A stretch of DNA of 64,000 nucleotides. Source: Melampsora larici-populina 98AG31. Lineage: Eukaryota > Basidiomycota > Pucciniomycetes > Pucciniales > Melampsoraceae. The notes beneath the pieces were generated by a model, which made no database searches, was not told the DNA's origin, and saw only the letters and a program-made list of their open reading frames with translations. Made by a program: the position numbers and the translations under genes. The DNA lies in assembly GCF_000204055.1 (NCBI RefSeq), contig NW_006768806.1:314193-378192 (forward strand), read 5' to 3'. Within the stretch, counting starts at the first letter, position 1, and each line of letters begins with the position of its first letter. Shown here piece by piece: positions 44,845 to 56,442 of this stretch.

Positions 44845-47800
44845 ATGCCTCCGCAAAATCAAATCAAACAAGTCCATCGAGTTGTGTGTACGTGTGTTGC
44901 TTACAAATGTTCTCAGGAAGAATATCCCGACGCCAACGGAACCTACCACCCTGGGGTTGAGGTTTTGCCCGAGACACGTGCTGCTCACCAACGCGCTGAT
45001 TTTTGAAACAGCTTACCAAAATCACCTCGTACCCCAACCCACTCAAACAAATCATCAATCAATTCGGCTCAAGATAACCTGCTGTCGCCTTTGAGACAAT
45101 TACGTATCACCTCATTACCTTCTACTCCGCATAATGATTGACATCCGGATGACAAACATCCTCACGGAAGATCCTCAATAGATCGTTCAGGTCGCTCAGA
45201 TGACGAAATGTTCAACCAAGCGCCCGAGGTAGAGTCACCAACAATCCCTGCAACTGATTCTCTTCCCAAATCACGGTCCAAGTCCACCAAAACGTGCTCT
45301 GAGGCAGCCTTGGCAAAATCTTCAGGTCAAACGGTGTTTGATTGTGGTTGGTAGCTTTTTCAGTATACCGTGTTAGTCAAATATCTCATGACTGACCGTA
45401 CTGATCTGTTACACAATTACTTTTTACTGTTTCCAGATCACTTTCATGAATCCGATTTGAAATCAGCAAATCCACTTATTCTTCATGCAGCTCTCACTGC
45501 TTCCATTCTCGACGTATTCGGACAATCCTCAAATTCAATCACGAAATGGATCCTTGATATCCAGACCATCACGATTGAGCTATCTACAACACATGGAATC
45601 TTACCTACAAAGTCACCGATCCGTCAGATTCTTCCTGAAGAAGCTGCCACTCTCAAGAAAATTCCTAGCTCAGCTACAACAACTTTCCGATGGTTAGAGC
45701 TCGATCCCGTCCTACAATATCTGAATTGCTGTTCCTCGTGCTTTGCGATGTACCCCGAGAATCGAGCACCATCTCACTGTCATCATTGTATTGCAAATAT
45801 CCCGGGTGGACCTTCCGATTCTGTTGATCCAAACGACAACACCCCTTCTCTTCCTTCAGAAGACAACGAGCCAGAATTTTCAGACTCGATATGTGGCGAG
45901 CCTCTATTCAAATATATACGTGGTGTACAGAAGCCTGCTCGCCGTTACGCATTTCAGAGCCTCTCAGATTGGATTGCGCGTCTCCTCTCTCGACCTCGAA
46001 TCAAAAAAGAGCTTGAGGTTTCAGCAGCAGAATCTTCGAAACCTTTCGATCCAACCGCCAATATACAAGACATTTATCAGTCTCGACTATGGAAGGAGTT
46101 CCGCGGTCCAGATTGGAGCCAATTTACAAGTAATAGCAGTAACTTAACCTTTGCTCTTTTTGTGGATGCAATCAACCCATTCGGTAATAAAAAAAGTGGG
46201 CATCACACTTCTATCACATTTGTGATTCTTGTTTGTTTAAGTCTCCCTCCCGATCTTCGACATCAACCCGAGAACGTCTTTGTAGTGGGGATCGCTCCCG
46301 GACCTTGTGAACCCTCGCTCGAGCAAATGAATTGGATCCTACGACCACTTGTCACTGAACTTCAAGTCTTGTGGTCAACAGGCTTACTCGTCTCTCGAAC
46401 TCACGAATACCAGGATGGACGTCTTATCAGAGCGGCATTGTTAGTTTTTGTTGCCGATATTCCATCTCTCCGCCGCTGCCTTGGATTCCCCAGCGCTACT
46501 GCAACTTTTTTCTGCTCGTTCTGTCTCCTCAAGAAAAACGAAATCAACAACTTTGATCAAAACTCGTGGGAACCTTGTACGTGGTGTCAACATCACAAAT
46601 GGGCATGTGAGGCCCGTGATGCTAAGACAGTTAAAGAACGCAAAAAGATATTCAAAACACACGGATTACGCTACTCAGTGCTCATTGAATTAGATTATTG
46701 GAATATCATTGATTATCACGTTGTAGATTCAATGCACAACTTACTTCTAGGTCTATCCTCTTGGCATGTTCGACGTTTTTGGGCGATGAAAGATCTTCAA
46801 AATGATGAAGAGAAGCTACCACCGATTAGTACTGTCGAGCTTCTGAAGCTTGTCGCTGAGCACTCAGAACCTTTACCCCGTGTTCGCAATTCAACCGTAC
46901 TTGATTCAGAAAGAGACCCCGAAGGATTGGATCAAAATCTCAACGATATTGAGTTTTCAAATGATACATCATCAAGCGATCAAGAATTCAATCCCTTCGA
47001 TGACTCTGGGTGGAAGGGAGAATGGAATCCCCCACCCCTCAAGGAGATCATCTTTGATGCTACAGTACTTCGTCACATCAACTCGATACTCCCCAAGATG
47101 CATACTCCGACTTGGATCAAACGTCCCATTCCCGTCTTAGGTAAAGCATCGTTTGGGAAGCTGAAAGCAGACGAATGGAGAAGCTTGATCACCTTGCAGC
47201 TTCCATTGGTATTAATCCCAATGTGGTCAGGCAAAGATCATATCAAAACCTCACTCCTAAAGAATTTCATCCACTTAGTCTCGGTTGTGAACTTAGGACT
47301 CAAACGTGTCATTAATTCTACTCACATCAAATATTACCCTTATCACATTCGAAAATATTTGGAAGGGTCTGTTTTACTTTTTCAGCACTGCAAGCTTGCT
47401 CCCAATCATCACATTTCTGTCCACCTGGCCGATTGTCTTGAAAAATTCGGACCGGTGCGTGCATGGTGGTCATTCCCCTTTGAGCGGTTAATGGGACAGA
47501 TCCTTAAGGCAGAACACAACAATCATATCAGTAAGCAAGTCTTGGATTCATTATTCCTTTTTTAAAATGGAGCTTCACTGACCACTCTGTCTCTATTTCT
47601 TATTGTAACAGCTGAGCTTGAGATAACCTTTCTGCATAAATTCTGCCGTGCATCAAATCTTTCGGCTTTGATCGAAGATGATAAACTACCTGAGACTCTA
47701 AAACCGTACACTTCACGACTTCAAGCCTTATACAGCCCACTGTTGCGAAGGCCGCGTCGACCATCAAATTCCCAGCTTTCCCCTCTTTCGAATGACGTCC

Positions 47801-48330
47801 TCAACCTACTTGTTGATTATCTGAACAACAGTAAGAAAGAACCATGTGTATGGCGCCGCCCAGATGAGTGGGCCTTACTGAGCAAGAGCGACTCAATTGG
47901 CTATTCTCCTGTAGCCGCTCGTGCTCAATTCTATAAACAGGTTGAACACACTGACGGACTAATTTCTACGTTCACTCAAAACCCCGATAATTGCTGCATC
48001 TATTTCAAGGACTCAAAAGGTTCTGATTGCTTTGCTCGAGTATATTCAATATTTTCCCATAGTAGGACTTCGGTACCATCTGGAATTGCTACTGATACAT
48101 GGCTCCATGTACAATGCTTCCCCCATTTACCACCCACGCATCGTAATCCTTTTGACTTGACTCACCCGTCAGAAGTACAGTGCGCATTGAGATTATGGAG
48201 TTCTACCGAGCAGAAAATAATCAAGCTAAATGAGGTGATTGCTCAGTGTGTATGGATCATGTTCAAACCAGGGGAGATGGATCAGAATGTGGATGTATCT
48301 ACAATAGGCTTCATTATCTTAAAACACTAA
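44845..48330 (+). pseudogene. CACTA (Tnp2/Transposase_21) transposase, N-terminal exon with two TGA codons
   Basis: The N-terminal exon from 44845 has a Cys motif, VCTCVAYKC...GTYHPGVEVLPETRAAH, typical of fungal CACTA transposases. That frame then meets TGA at 45004 and TGA at 45139 but keeps a Ser/Pro-rich coding look up to about 45355. The large exon up to 47530 has the hallmark FVDAINPFGNK (first catalytic Asp region), PGPCEPSLEQMNWILRPLV, FVADIPSLRRCLGF, the FCSFCLL and WCQHHKWAC zinc-like pairs, VVDSMHNLLLG, and the DUF4218-like C-terminal half (HISVHLADCLEKFGPVRAWW). After an intron (47531-47611), 47612-48330 completes the C-terminus. The catalytic half is intact. Both nonsense codons are TGA, consistent with CGA to TGA decay, or they are removed by an intron I could not define. 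Confidence 0.8.
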
Positions 48331-48653
48331 TTGTATATACTCTTTTGAATTCAAGCCATCTCAGTTTTTTTCTTTATGAACTTAATCAAGACTTTGGAAT
48401 GAATATAGTATTGGATTGTTTCTTCAACCCTATGCAAGATGGATCATCCATTGAGATCTCAAGATCTCTAGAAATTTCAAGTACGTGCATATGAATGAAA
48501 GTGTAAGAATAAAGAAACACAGTGATACCACCTGCCAGTGAGAGTCACTTGACATAAATCATGTAAGCTTTTGCATCCAGTACTAGTTGTCCTGCACCTC
48601 AGACCTATTGACTGCCTGGGTTGTCAGTGAACATTCCATACCACACTGATGTT

Positions 48654-48748
48654 TGTTTTCTGATCATAAGAGTTCAGAAAATGATCAGAGTTTTCTAAAT
48701 CCAAAGACTTTAGTAAACTCCATGGTATATTAGTCATATGGCGTAGTG
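48654..48748 (-). repeat. Right terminal inverted repeat of the CACTA element
   Basis: Ends GGCGTAGTG at 48748, followed by TGT. It is the inverted partner of 30873-30967. Confidence 0.85.
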
Positions 48749-49085
48749 TGTATAGAGCTCACAGAACTGGACCAACATACAATTGAAATTTATGTTGCAT
48801 AAGTCTCTACATCTCAAAGGAACACAACTTTGAGCTCGAGATGCAAACGAAAAATGAAAACAATGATCTCCGAATGTATGGTAATGGAATTTTTGATTAC
48901 GGTAAAAAAGGATAGACAAAATCCAATGGCAAAACAAACTTCTTTCCTTGATCAGAATGTCATAGATTGATTCTCTATGTAATGCATGCATTCTGAAACT
49001 AAATTACATCCCAAAAGAGCAACTTATGTAGCGTGGGGGCAACATATGAATGATAAAAATGGATTGAAATACATTATAAAACATT
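48749..49085. other. Flank between CACTA right end and the secreted protein gene
   Basis: Starts with the TGT target duplication. Non-coding; the 3' end and poly-A site of the minus-strand gene at 49086 are expected here. Confidence 0.35.
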
Positions 49086-52052
49086 CTACTTGGTTTGTTT
49101 CTTTCTTCCTTGAGTTGTCAAGTGATTTGATTCTTCTGTTGTTCTGCGTTCTCCAAACGAAGGTGATTGGACTCCCAATTTTCTTTTTCTTTTTTGTTCG
49201 TTTTCGTAATCCCTGGAAATCAACAAGCTTTTCCAATTTTGAAACTCTACTCTAGACTCCTTGAGATGCAGGAATTTAGTGATAAGGTTGGCTGAAGCTG
49301 GGCCCTCTTCGACTTTACGAAGACGTGGATCTAAGAAATGATTGAGTTCTAAGGCTGATTGTTGAGCTCTATCAATTGGAAGGGATTTCTGAAAGGGTTC
49401 TTGGGTCAACAACAGTGGCAGCTCGTCTAATTCATGAGGTTTACTTGAGGAAATCGATGGCGGAGCAAAATTCCAATCAGTGATACTCAAGCGAACATAA
49501 GGGCTTGGATGATGGAGGGATTCATGAGGGTTATGGTCTTTGTTTTGCTCCGTAAAGAGTCTGATCCGAGTTGCTTTAGAATTCCAACACTCCCAGAGGT
49601 CGGCTTCCGCATGTTTGGCCGGGATGACATTCCCATATCCTAATTTCAGGTCTTGCTTCCAGATTGAAAAATGCCTTTCGACAAACGATCGAAGATACTC
49701 TGTGGATGCGCGGTGAAATGTGGCATAATAAGTTGTATGGTCGTGAAGTGACAGGAATATACGAGCCAATGTGCCTAGAGGTCGTTTGTTGCCAGTTTGG
49801 TGCAATTGCTCTGTTTCTTCTGCCTCTGGTATTGATAGATCGAGCAAAGAAGCAAGCACATCTGTATGCCACATCAAAAAATTAACAAGCTTTGCGGGAT
49901 CTATACTTGTGGGGCTCATTAGGAACTCTCGATGGTAAGCTACAAGCATAACAGTGCTGATTCTGATGATTTTTTTCATGATGCCAACTGATGGCTTACG
50001 CAAAATGATAAAATAAACAAACGGAAGGATGATTTCTTTGCCCCAGATGGCGGTAGCTTCAACGACTTGATCGGAGTTGAGCGATTTTCCCAATTCTGCC
50101 AATATGCCCACTGTATGATATTTTGCAAGGATTCTTGCAGCCCTTGAATATGCTTCCAAGGGCTCATGGGTCATGATAAAGTCCAGCTGTTCACTTTGTT
50201 CAACATTTGGGGAGTGATGACCATGAGTTTTAGGAAGGGGAAGAGATGATTGACCTGTGCAAGGCTTCAAGTTATCTTCTTTTGGTTTCGATTTGGTTTT
50301 GATTTCTTGTAATAGGCGATAAGACAAGTCTTCAGGTGAAGTTTCTTGATCTGGAGTGACATTCTTTCTGTGACGGGTTCCTAATTTTCGATTTGTGTTC
50401 CCAGGCTGCCACGTACCCCAGTCAAAGCTTGCCCAGAATTTTTGGACCTCGGATTCAGACTGATGGAGATCCAGTAATTTAGAAAGGAGTTTGACTGAAG
50501 TAGGATTTTCTTGAACTCCATGAGCAGGTGCATATACACGAATGAAATAATCAAGTGCTACGCTCCACTTGTGGACTCCATCGATCTTGAGAGGTTTCCG
50601 GGGAGGACCCTGAATAGTCATCAATCGAAGATGGTCCAACAAGAGCAGGCTGTTGTGGTTTGACTCCAATGGGAAGGGATTGTCTTGTTGACCTATCAGT
50701 CTGATCTGAGCAGCTTTCTGTATCCAATGCTCCCATATGCCGAAGGGCCCGTCGTGTCCCGGCATCCAACTCCCATATCCTGCCTCCACATCCTGCTTCC
50801 AAGCCAACAAAAGGTTTTCTGTAAATAACCGGCGAACACTTCGATTTGACCGGATAAACGTGTTTGTATGAACTTGCGTGTCATGAAGTGAGAGGAACGT
50901 GCGTGACAATGGATGTATATTTCTTCTTCCACCAAACAGAATGGCTTGTTCTTTTCCTTCTTGCTCGGTTACTCGTGAATCTATCAAAGGATCTAACATC
51001 AAATAGAAGATTTCCATATTCCAGATTAAAAAATTCATAAGTTTTGGGAAGTCAATCTTTTTGGAGTCCGTAAGAAACTCTCGATGGTAAGCTGCCATGT
51101 AAACCGCCGTGATTTTCATGGTCCTTCTCATCATTTCAACCGAAGGTTGACGCAAAATTATGAAATAAACCAAAGGGAGAATTGTTTGTTCAGTCCAAAT
51201 TAAACTTGCTTCCTCCAATTGATTCTCATCTAGTATTTTCTGTGATTCTTCCAATATCTTGTCTTTGTGTAATTCTGCAAGGATTATTGCTGCATTTGAA
51301 AAAAGCTTCACAGGTTCATGGACAATGAAGCTTTCAATGTCAACTGCCTCAATTTTGGGTAATTCCAAAGAATGATCTTGCTTCTCACCCCTATTGGGAG
51401 ATGATGATTCACCTGGAAGAGACTCCACAAGTAGACCTTTTTGTTTTGACAAAACATTGCCAGTTGGTCTGTTGTGTTGTTCACTTGTAATTGGACCTTC
51501 TGAAATATCTGCTGTGGATGTAGAAGTTGTTGGATCATGTGTGTCATGTGATGCTAATCCATAGGTGTTTTGGTGAGATACTCCAGGATTGTCATCCCAG
51601 AAATTGAAGTCGGGTACCTCAGGTGAAGTTTGCGCTGGTGCAGACTCCAGGGCTGCCCAAATTTCATCGTAGTTTGAGAGTAGATCTCTTTGGTTTGACA
51701 GAATATCATGAGTTGGTTTGTGATGTTCTTCACTTGTAATTTGGCCTTCTGAAGGATGTGATGTTGATGTGGGTGTTGTTAGCTTGTGTGTCTCATGTGT
51801 TGCAATTTCATATGGTTTTGGGTGAGATAATCCAAGATTGTCATCCCAAAGATTAGAGTTGGGTACATCAGGTGATATGTGTGCAGGTTCCGGCTCTAGG
51901 ACTTCCATGATTTCATCATAGGTGAAGTAAAAGTCTTCTGGAGGTATAGAATCCAACTGCTCCACAAAGTGTGAATGTGTATAGGGCATCCAGAGGGCAA
52001 AGACACATATCAAAGAAAATGCTGATTGAGGTGTGATTTGTTGAATGATCAT
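49086..52052 (-). CDS. Large secreted-type protein with duplicated domain, candidate effector
   Basis: A single-exon frame of 988 residues from the Met at 52052; an upstream in-frame Met at 52085 would add 11. The 52052 start gives a good signal peptide (MIIQQITPQSAFSLICVFAL...YTHS). Next come two copies of an acidic Thr/Ser/Pro-rich unit (YDEIMEVLEPEPAHISPDVP / YDEIWAALESAPAQTSPEVP). Two copies of a ~320-residue helical domain follow, from about 250 and 640 in the long numbering: HEPVKLFSNAAIILAELHKD / HEPLEAYSRAARILAKYHTV, ILPLVYFIILRQPSV / ILPFVYFIILRKPSV, and AYHREFL in both. The end is basic. No enzyme motif is seen. Internal duplication in a secreted, lineage-restricted protein is common among rust effector candidates, but that role is inference. 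Confidence 0.75.
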   Translation of the reverse strand: MIIQQITPQSAFSLICVFALWMPYTHSHFVEQLDSIPPEDFYFTYDEIMEVLEPEPAHISPDVPNSNLWDDNLGLSHPKPYEIATHETHKLTTPTSTSHPSEGQITSEEHHKPTHDILSNQRDLLSNYDEIWAALESAPAQTSPEVPDFNFWDDNPGVSHQNTYGLASHDTHDPTTSTSTADISEGPITSEQHNRPTGNVLSKQKGLLVESLPGESSSPNRGEKQDHSLELPKIEAVDIESFIVHEPVKLFSNAAIILAELHKDKILEESQKILDENQLEEASLIWTEQTILPLVYFIILRQPSVEMMRRTMKITAVYMAAYHREFLTDSKKIDFPKLMNFLIWNMEIFYLMLDPLIDSRVTEQEGKEQAILFGGRRNIHPLSRTFLSLHDTQVHTNTFIRSNRSVRRLFTENLLLAWKQDVEAGYGSWMPGHDGPFGIWEHWIQKAAQIRLIGQQDNPFPLESNHNSLLLLDHLRLMTIQGPPRKPLKIDGVHKWSVALDYFIRVYAPAHGVQENPTSVKLLSKLLDLHQSESEVQKFWASFDWGTWQPGNTNRKLGTRHRKNVTPDQETSPEDLSYRLLQEIKTKSKPKEDNLKPCTGQSSLPLPKTHGHHSPNVEQSEQLDFIMTHEPLEAYSRAARILAKYHTVGILAELGKSLNSDQVVEATAIWGKEIILPFVYFIILRKPSVGIMKKIIRISTVMLVAYHREFLMSPTSIDPAKLVNFLMWHTDVLASLLDLSIPEAEETEQLHQTGNKRPLGTLARIFLSLHDHTTYYATFHRASTEYLRSFVERHFSIWKQDLKLGYGNVIPAKHAEADLWECWNSKATRIRLFTEQNKDHNPHESLHHPSPYVRLSITDWNFAPPSISSSKPHELDELPLLLTQEPFQKSLPIDRAQQSALELNHFLDPRLRKVEEGPASANLITKFLHLKESRVEFQNWKSLLISRDYENEQKRKRKLGVQSPSFGERRTTEESNHLTTQGRKKQTK

Positions 52053-55000
52053 TTTCCAGAGATATGAGGCAAAATTGAAGTGCACAGATAGAATGTTGAG
52101 GAAAGTTCAATCATCTCTTATACAGAATTTATATCACATTGTCTACCTCTTCCCCAAAGACTTGGTCAAGTTATTGGTTTTGTGTTTCAATCCACATCAG
52201 CTTGGATGTTTCAAAGATAAGACAGCATACAGACTGTCTGAAAAATGGACTGCAGGTGCTATACCATGTGTGGAATTGGTTCCAGAGTCCGCAGCAATCC
52301 AGTATTTCAACAAAAAAATTCTCCTGTGTCAGCAATTGATGAACCTGCTATCCACTTTACCTCCAACAACACAACTGTCTGATATAGGTGAGATGTGATT
52401 CTGTATTTTATGATAGAATTCATTGGTTCTATGTTTGATGGACATATTCTTCTGTTGCCATATGTGTATTACAACATCTTTCCCAGATGCCATAGTGACT
52501 GGTAAAAAAATCCTTATAGCAAAAATGATGTTTCACACCTCAGGATCATCACACCACAGGATCTGTAACTTGGATCATTCAAGATATACTGTCCATCTCA
52601 GTCAAGGGCTGTTACTGCTGAACCTTACCCCAGTGAATCTCTGGGATCTTCAGGTCTCCTATACTACCTCCAGGATAGTTTGAAACAGCTAGTAGAGGTG
52701 AGGGTAGAGTGGGGCGGCCTCCTAGGGAAGGACCACTACCAGGCCCCCAACCAGGCCCATACTTTGCAGCTTTGCCAGGTTTGTGTAGTACACTATAAGC
52801 TCCCAAGATACCAGTCTTAGCCTATCAGGACAGTGGGTAGAACTGCAAGGCATGGTAGAGAGCTCAAATATTTTCTTTGCTAAGATTTCAGAGTGGAGTC
52901 TGTGAGAGACTAGCAAACGGAAACACCAGGATTTTCAGTGCTAAAATTTCTGCTGCACATTCTTGTATTCCCACACTCTGCTATCCACCTAGGCCACAGT
53001 TTTGATTGTGACATGCCAAGCCTCTTTCACAGCCCCTTGCCTTCAATGGAAAATGCCCTACATCTTGAGGCTTTTGGTGTGGAACTACCATCAAAGTGCC
53101 TGAAGCACCTACATGGAGCAAGATGCAGCACTATATGTCTTGATCAAATTTAACTGACCACATTTTAACACATGCTACCCTTCAAGGAACAATGCATGAT
53201 AAGGATCTTGTTCCATCAGGTAGCTGATCCTGTGTTATGATCCCAAGTCACAGATCAAGGGAGGAAAACTCACAGGCCATGGCACTTAGCCACCTAGAGA
53301 GGCTTTTGTTCCTTGTATTATTGTCCCTCTGCCTCACGCTACAATATCTGTTATACACAGATTGTCCGCACTGTACCTTTGTCCCAAGCATCACAAGGCA
53401 ATCCCCCAGACCAGGTCCTAACACCCTGTATCTTTCCTGTAATGAGGGTCTGCAAGTTACAACCCAAGACACACTTGCTAGTTGATTTTACAGTAGGGTG
53501 TGGATACTTTACAAAATGTCAGTGTCGCTAGCTACCCTGGCTATGGACAAGTAATCATCTACCTTCATGGAATCACTTTGCACCTGTAGCAAGAGGGTCA
53601 TGGTTCCTGTTGATATGTTGGTTATTGGTGGTCTCTACACAGTGCCACATAGTCAATGAAGATTCAAATTTTGAGTCATGATATAAACTAGCTGTGGGTA
53701 AATATATGAGAATTCTTCATAAAAATTCTTATTCTATACAACTCCTTGATACACAAGACATCATGAGCTGATCAAAAATTGAGATAATTACAATCACCAG
53801 TCACTCCCTTAACTGAGTGCCCGTAGTTCAAAACTTTTCCCTTGCAAGCCTGGGTGCGTGGAGAGAGAGAGAGACTTGGGTGTTCTGGGGCTTACTTGGT
53901 GAGCAAGTATGGGGTTCAAAATTTAAGTTGAGCTTGAAGTTTTTCCAACACCTTGAAAACTTGTAGTTCCTATCAATCAAGCCCCTGACCCATTTCCAGT
54001 GGAGCTACCTGTAAGTATTCCCAGCAAATCTGTCTATTCAGATTTTTATTATCTCACTCTCAGCTTGCCTTCAGGCAAGAAATGAAGTTTTTGAAAGTTT
54101 GAAGTTAGTTTTGGGCAATAATTGTATTCTGGAAACAAAAAAGACAAAAGACCTCAATGATGCGGTCTTCTTGATCTTGAAAAAGGACTCATACTTGATT
54201 GATGAACTTTGTACAAAAGTCAAAATTGTCCATTTTATTGAGATAAGGATTATCTTAATGTTTCAATTACACCATATGCAAGGCTGTATGGTAGTACATA
54301 GGGCTTTTCAGATCCCTGCTTGCCCACCAAAAGTAGGCAATAATACACAAATCCCTCTCCAAGGTACCAAGCCTGCAACAGTTAAACAAGCCCTGCAAGG
54401 ATTTGAGGCTTGCGTCAAGTTAATAGTCACTCCTTATTGTAAACACAGATGTGGATTGAAATAGGCTTGTTGGTGACAGAGACCAAGTGTCTTCTTGCAG
54501 AACAAGACTTGAGCAGAAGGTCATAAAATAAACAAGTACCAAACTCCACTAATGATGTTAATTAATCATTAGATTAGGTGCCTTGATGTTGGATTCCCCA
54601 CCTACCCATGACAAATTCCATTGCAGATATACTGTTGTCCTTTTACCTCTGGTAATTGGTGCTCTCAATATTTCATTGGCATGGAATGAGACTATCCTTT
54701 GGAGAAGTTCATTTATATTTTTTTCAATTCCACATAACTCCTAGAGAGGGTTTGCCACACAAGCTCTAGCTTCATGGACAACAGCAGGGATTTGTTGATG
54801 AAAGTAGCGGAGTGACTTGGTAAAATTCTCAACAAGTTTTGTGCACCTAAGACATCCCAGAAGGAGTTCCTTGAAGGCATCAATAACCCTCCTCAAGACC
54901 CTCCAGCCCATCCTGCAAGAGGCGCGTGCCTATGTCAGATATGATGAGTTGTAGGGGCGCGCCAGCGACGTCTAATCTGGGACGCATTTGTTTGCGCTTC

Positions 55001-55169
55001 ACGCCAGGCGCTCGGACGAGTGGACCGAATCCACAGGATAAGCTGTTCGGACTCGGCTCGGAGCGTCTCGACGCGTGGTCGGACTCGCCGCCCGCCACGA
55101 TGACAAGAAGCTTTGTTTGAGTTCATGCTGCAAAGCTTTACCCAACATTATAGAAAAGTTATATTATAG
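52053..55169. other. Long stretch without a recognised gene
   Basis: Open frames up to 121 codons show no domains or consistent splicing. A short C- and G-rich patch at 52690-52760 and a GAGAGAGA run near 53860 are the only composition changes before 54900. The promoter of the secreted protein gene should lie just above 52085. Confidence 0.3.
54915..55110. promoter_or_regulatory. CpG-rich island upstream of the MGMT-type gene
   Basis: About 200 bp are strikingly GC- and CpG-rich (GGCGCGCC, GCGACG, GGACGCATT, CTCGGAGCG, CGACGCG) against an AT-rich, CpG-poor background. It ends shortly before the proposed start at 55170. It could be an unmethylated promoter island or a fragment of foreign or repeat sequence. 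No convincing protein is encoded. Confidence 0.35.
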
Positions 55170-56205
55170 ATGTCTCCTATCCAGCCTCACCCCAGCCTCA
55201 CTGCTTCGACCTCCTTGGCTTCCTCCACAGAAAACGGTGAGTGTGATCTTACAAGCTGTCTCCAACATAAGGTTCAGCGCATATACCTTCATGATGGTGC
55301 AGCACTGGTTGCTAGGATGATGACCTATGATGACGTCACTCTAGATGAAGAGACGAACAGATTTCTATCCTGCTTATACAATTTTTGGTCAAGGAACTTT
55401 GAATGCTGTTTGATTTCTGATTTTTGACGTCCTCTATCCTCTTCTATTCTCATCGAAAGAATCATCAGCATCATCAGAAACGCATTATCCTCTCACTTCC
55501 CTTAGTAGGGAAACTTATCTTACCCCTCAAAAAAAGAAAGTTACCGCATTCCAAGTTGAGTGAAGTTTGCAATAAATATCTTCTAAAATCGAGTCATTTT
55601 ATTGAAAGTTTTGTGAGATCTGGGTTTAATTCACGTATATTTACATAGTGGAAAGTATATGATTTAGCTATACGTATACCTCTTGGAAAAGTCACGACTT
55701 ATGGAATCCTTGCTCAGTTACTCACTTCTAACTCTTCTGGTGTCAAGAGAGGAGGTGCTCAAGCTGTGTTCGTGTCCAATTATCTGTCTTTCTATATTTT
55801 CGAAAGTGTGTTAACAATTCATTCTTATCTATGAATATCCCTTTTTGTTTCACAATCAGTGGGAATGCTCTTCGATCAAATCCTTTTGCTCCGTTTGTAC
55901 CCTGTCATCGTGTGATCAATGCTGATCTTTACATAGGAGGGTAAGTAATAGATTAGAACTCGAAGGAAGATGAGCTTAGAAGTTGAACCTGACGCTTTCA
56001 ATGACCTCTTTATAGTTTTTTCGGTGATTATGGAGTGCCTACAACTGGTTCGAGTTCAAGTTCAAGTAAAAAACGAGGAGTGAAACAAAAAAGTACCACA
56101 AATCATGTTCATCGTAAGATTGAACTGTTGAAATCTGAAGGCATTCAAGTTGGAGGTAATGGAATGATTTTAGGGATCACGACTGATGAGTTGTGGCGCG
56201 GTTGA
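55170..56205 (+). CDS. O6-alkylguanine-DNA alkyltransferase (MGMT/Ogt type)
   Basis: The enzyme transfers alkyl groups from O6-guanine to its own active-site Cys in a one-shot repair. Secure exons: up to 55554 (RETYLTPQKKKVTAFQ), 55649-55767 (WKVYDLAIRIPLGKVTTYGI, the DNA-binding wing), 55860-55940 (NALRSNPFAPFVPCHRVIN, the PCHRV active site with the Arg finger just before) and 56016-56205 (FFGDYG ... KIELLKSEGIQV). The Cys is present, so it is not an alkyltransferase-like (ATL) protein, which would have Trp. The 5' end is less sure: MSPIQPHPSLTAS at 55170 with a GTGAGT donor at 55237 is the best candidate. A Ser-rich insert near the C-terminus (SSSSSSKKRG) is unusual. The gene family is firm. 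Confidence 0.85.
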
Positions 56206-56442
56206 AAGAACGAGGTCCCTGTGAAAAAGTTGATTGAAAGATGCAAGTCAAACATGTGTATTGGCGCGACTCCGAGGTTGATGACGCGTTCGCCAAAGTG
56301 ATGATTTCGTTTTTGACCTGATGCTCGATCATGAGCCATATAACTAGAGAGTACTAGAGGCTGAGCTCAGGCCAACCTCGCTCGGTCACATGATTTAGCG
56401 GGATTCATCGACAAACTCCACAGAGAGGACCCTGTTTCTCCT

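Larger units (their letters stand above)
30873..48748. mobile_element. Giant CACTA (EnSpm-type) transposon with cargo genes, 17.9 kb
   Basis: The left end at 30873 reads CACTACGCCATATGACTA. The right end at 48748 is its reverse complement. Inverted repeats run about 95 bp with only about three differences (for example CCCTGATC against CTCTGATC). TGT flanks both ends (30870-30872 and 48749-48751), the 3-bp target duplication typical of CACTA elements. Inside are a CACTA transposase (44845-48330), an SAP-like protein gene (31589-34237), an intact Tc1-like gene (35763-36943), two further minus-strand genes (38246-40616, 40639-42620), and a plus-strand gene with a premature stop (43536-44396). 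One caution: the two ends could in principle come from two separate copies, but the matching TSD argues for one insertion. Confidence 0.8.

Noticed and set aside
52423..54464. Several 60-121 codon frames in the long gap
   Set aside because: None shows a domain, signal peptide or splice-consistent extension.
54880..55126. Minus-strand Arg/Ser-rich frames in the CpG island
   Set aside because: High GC removes stops by chance; the composition is typical of random CpG-rich sequence.
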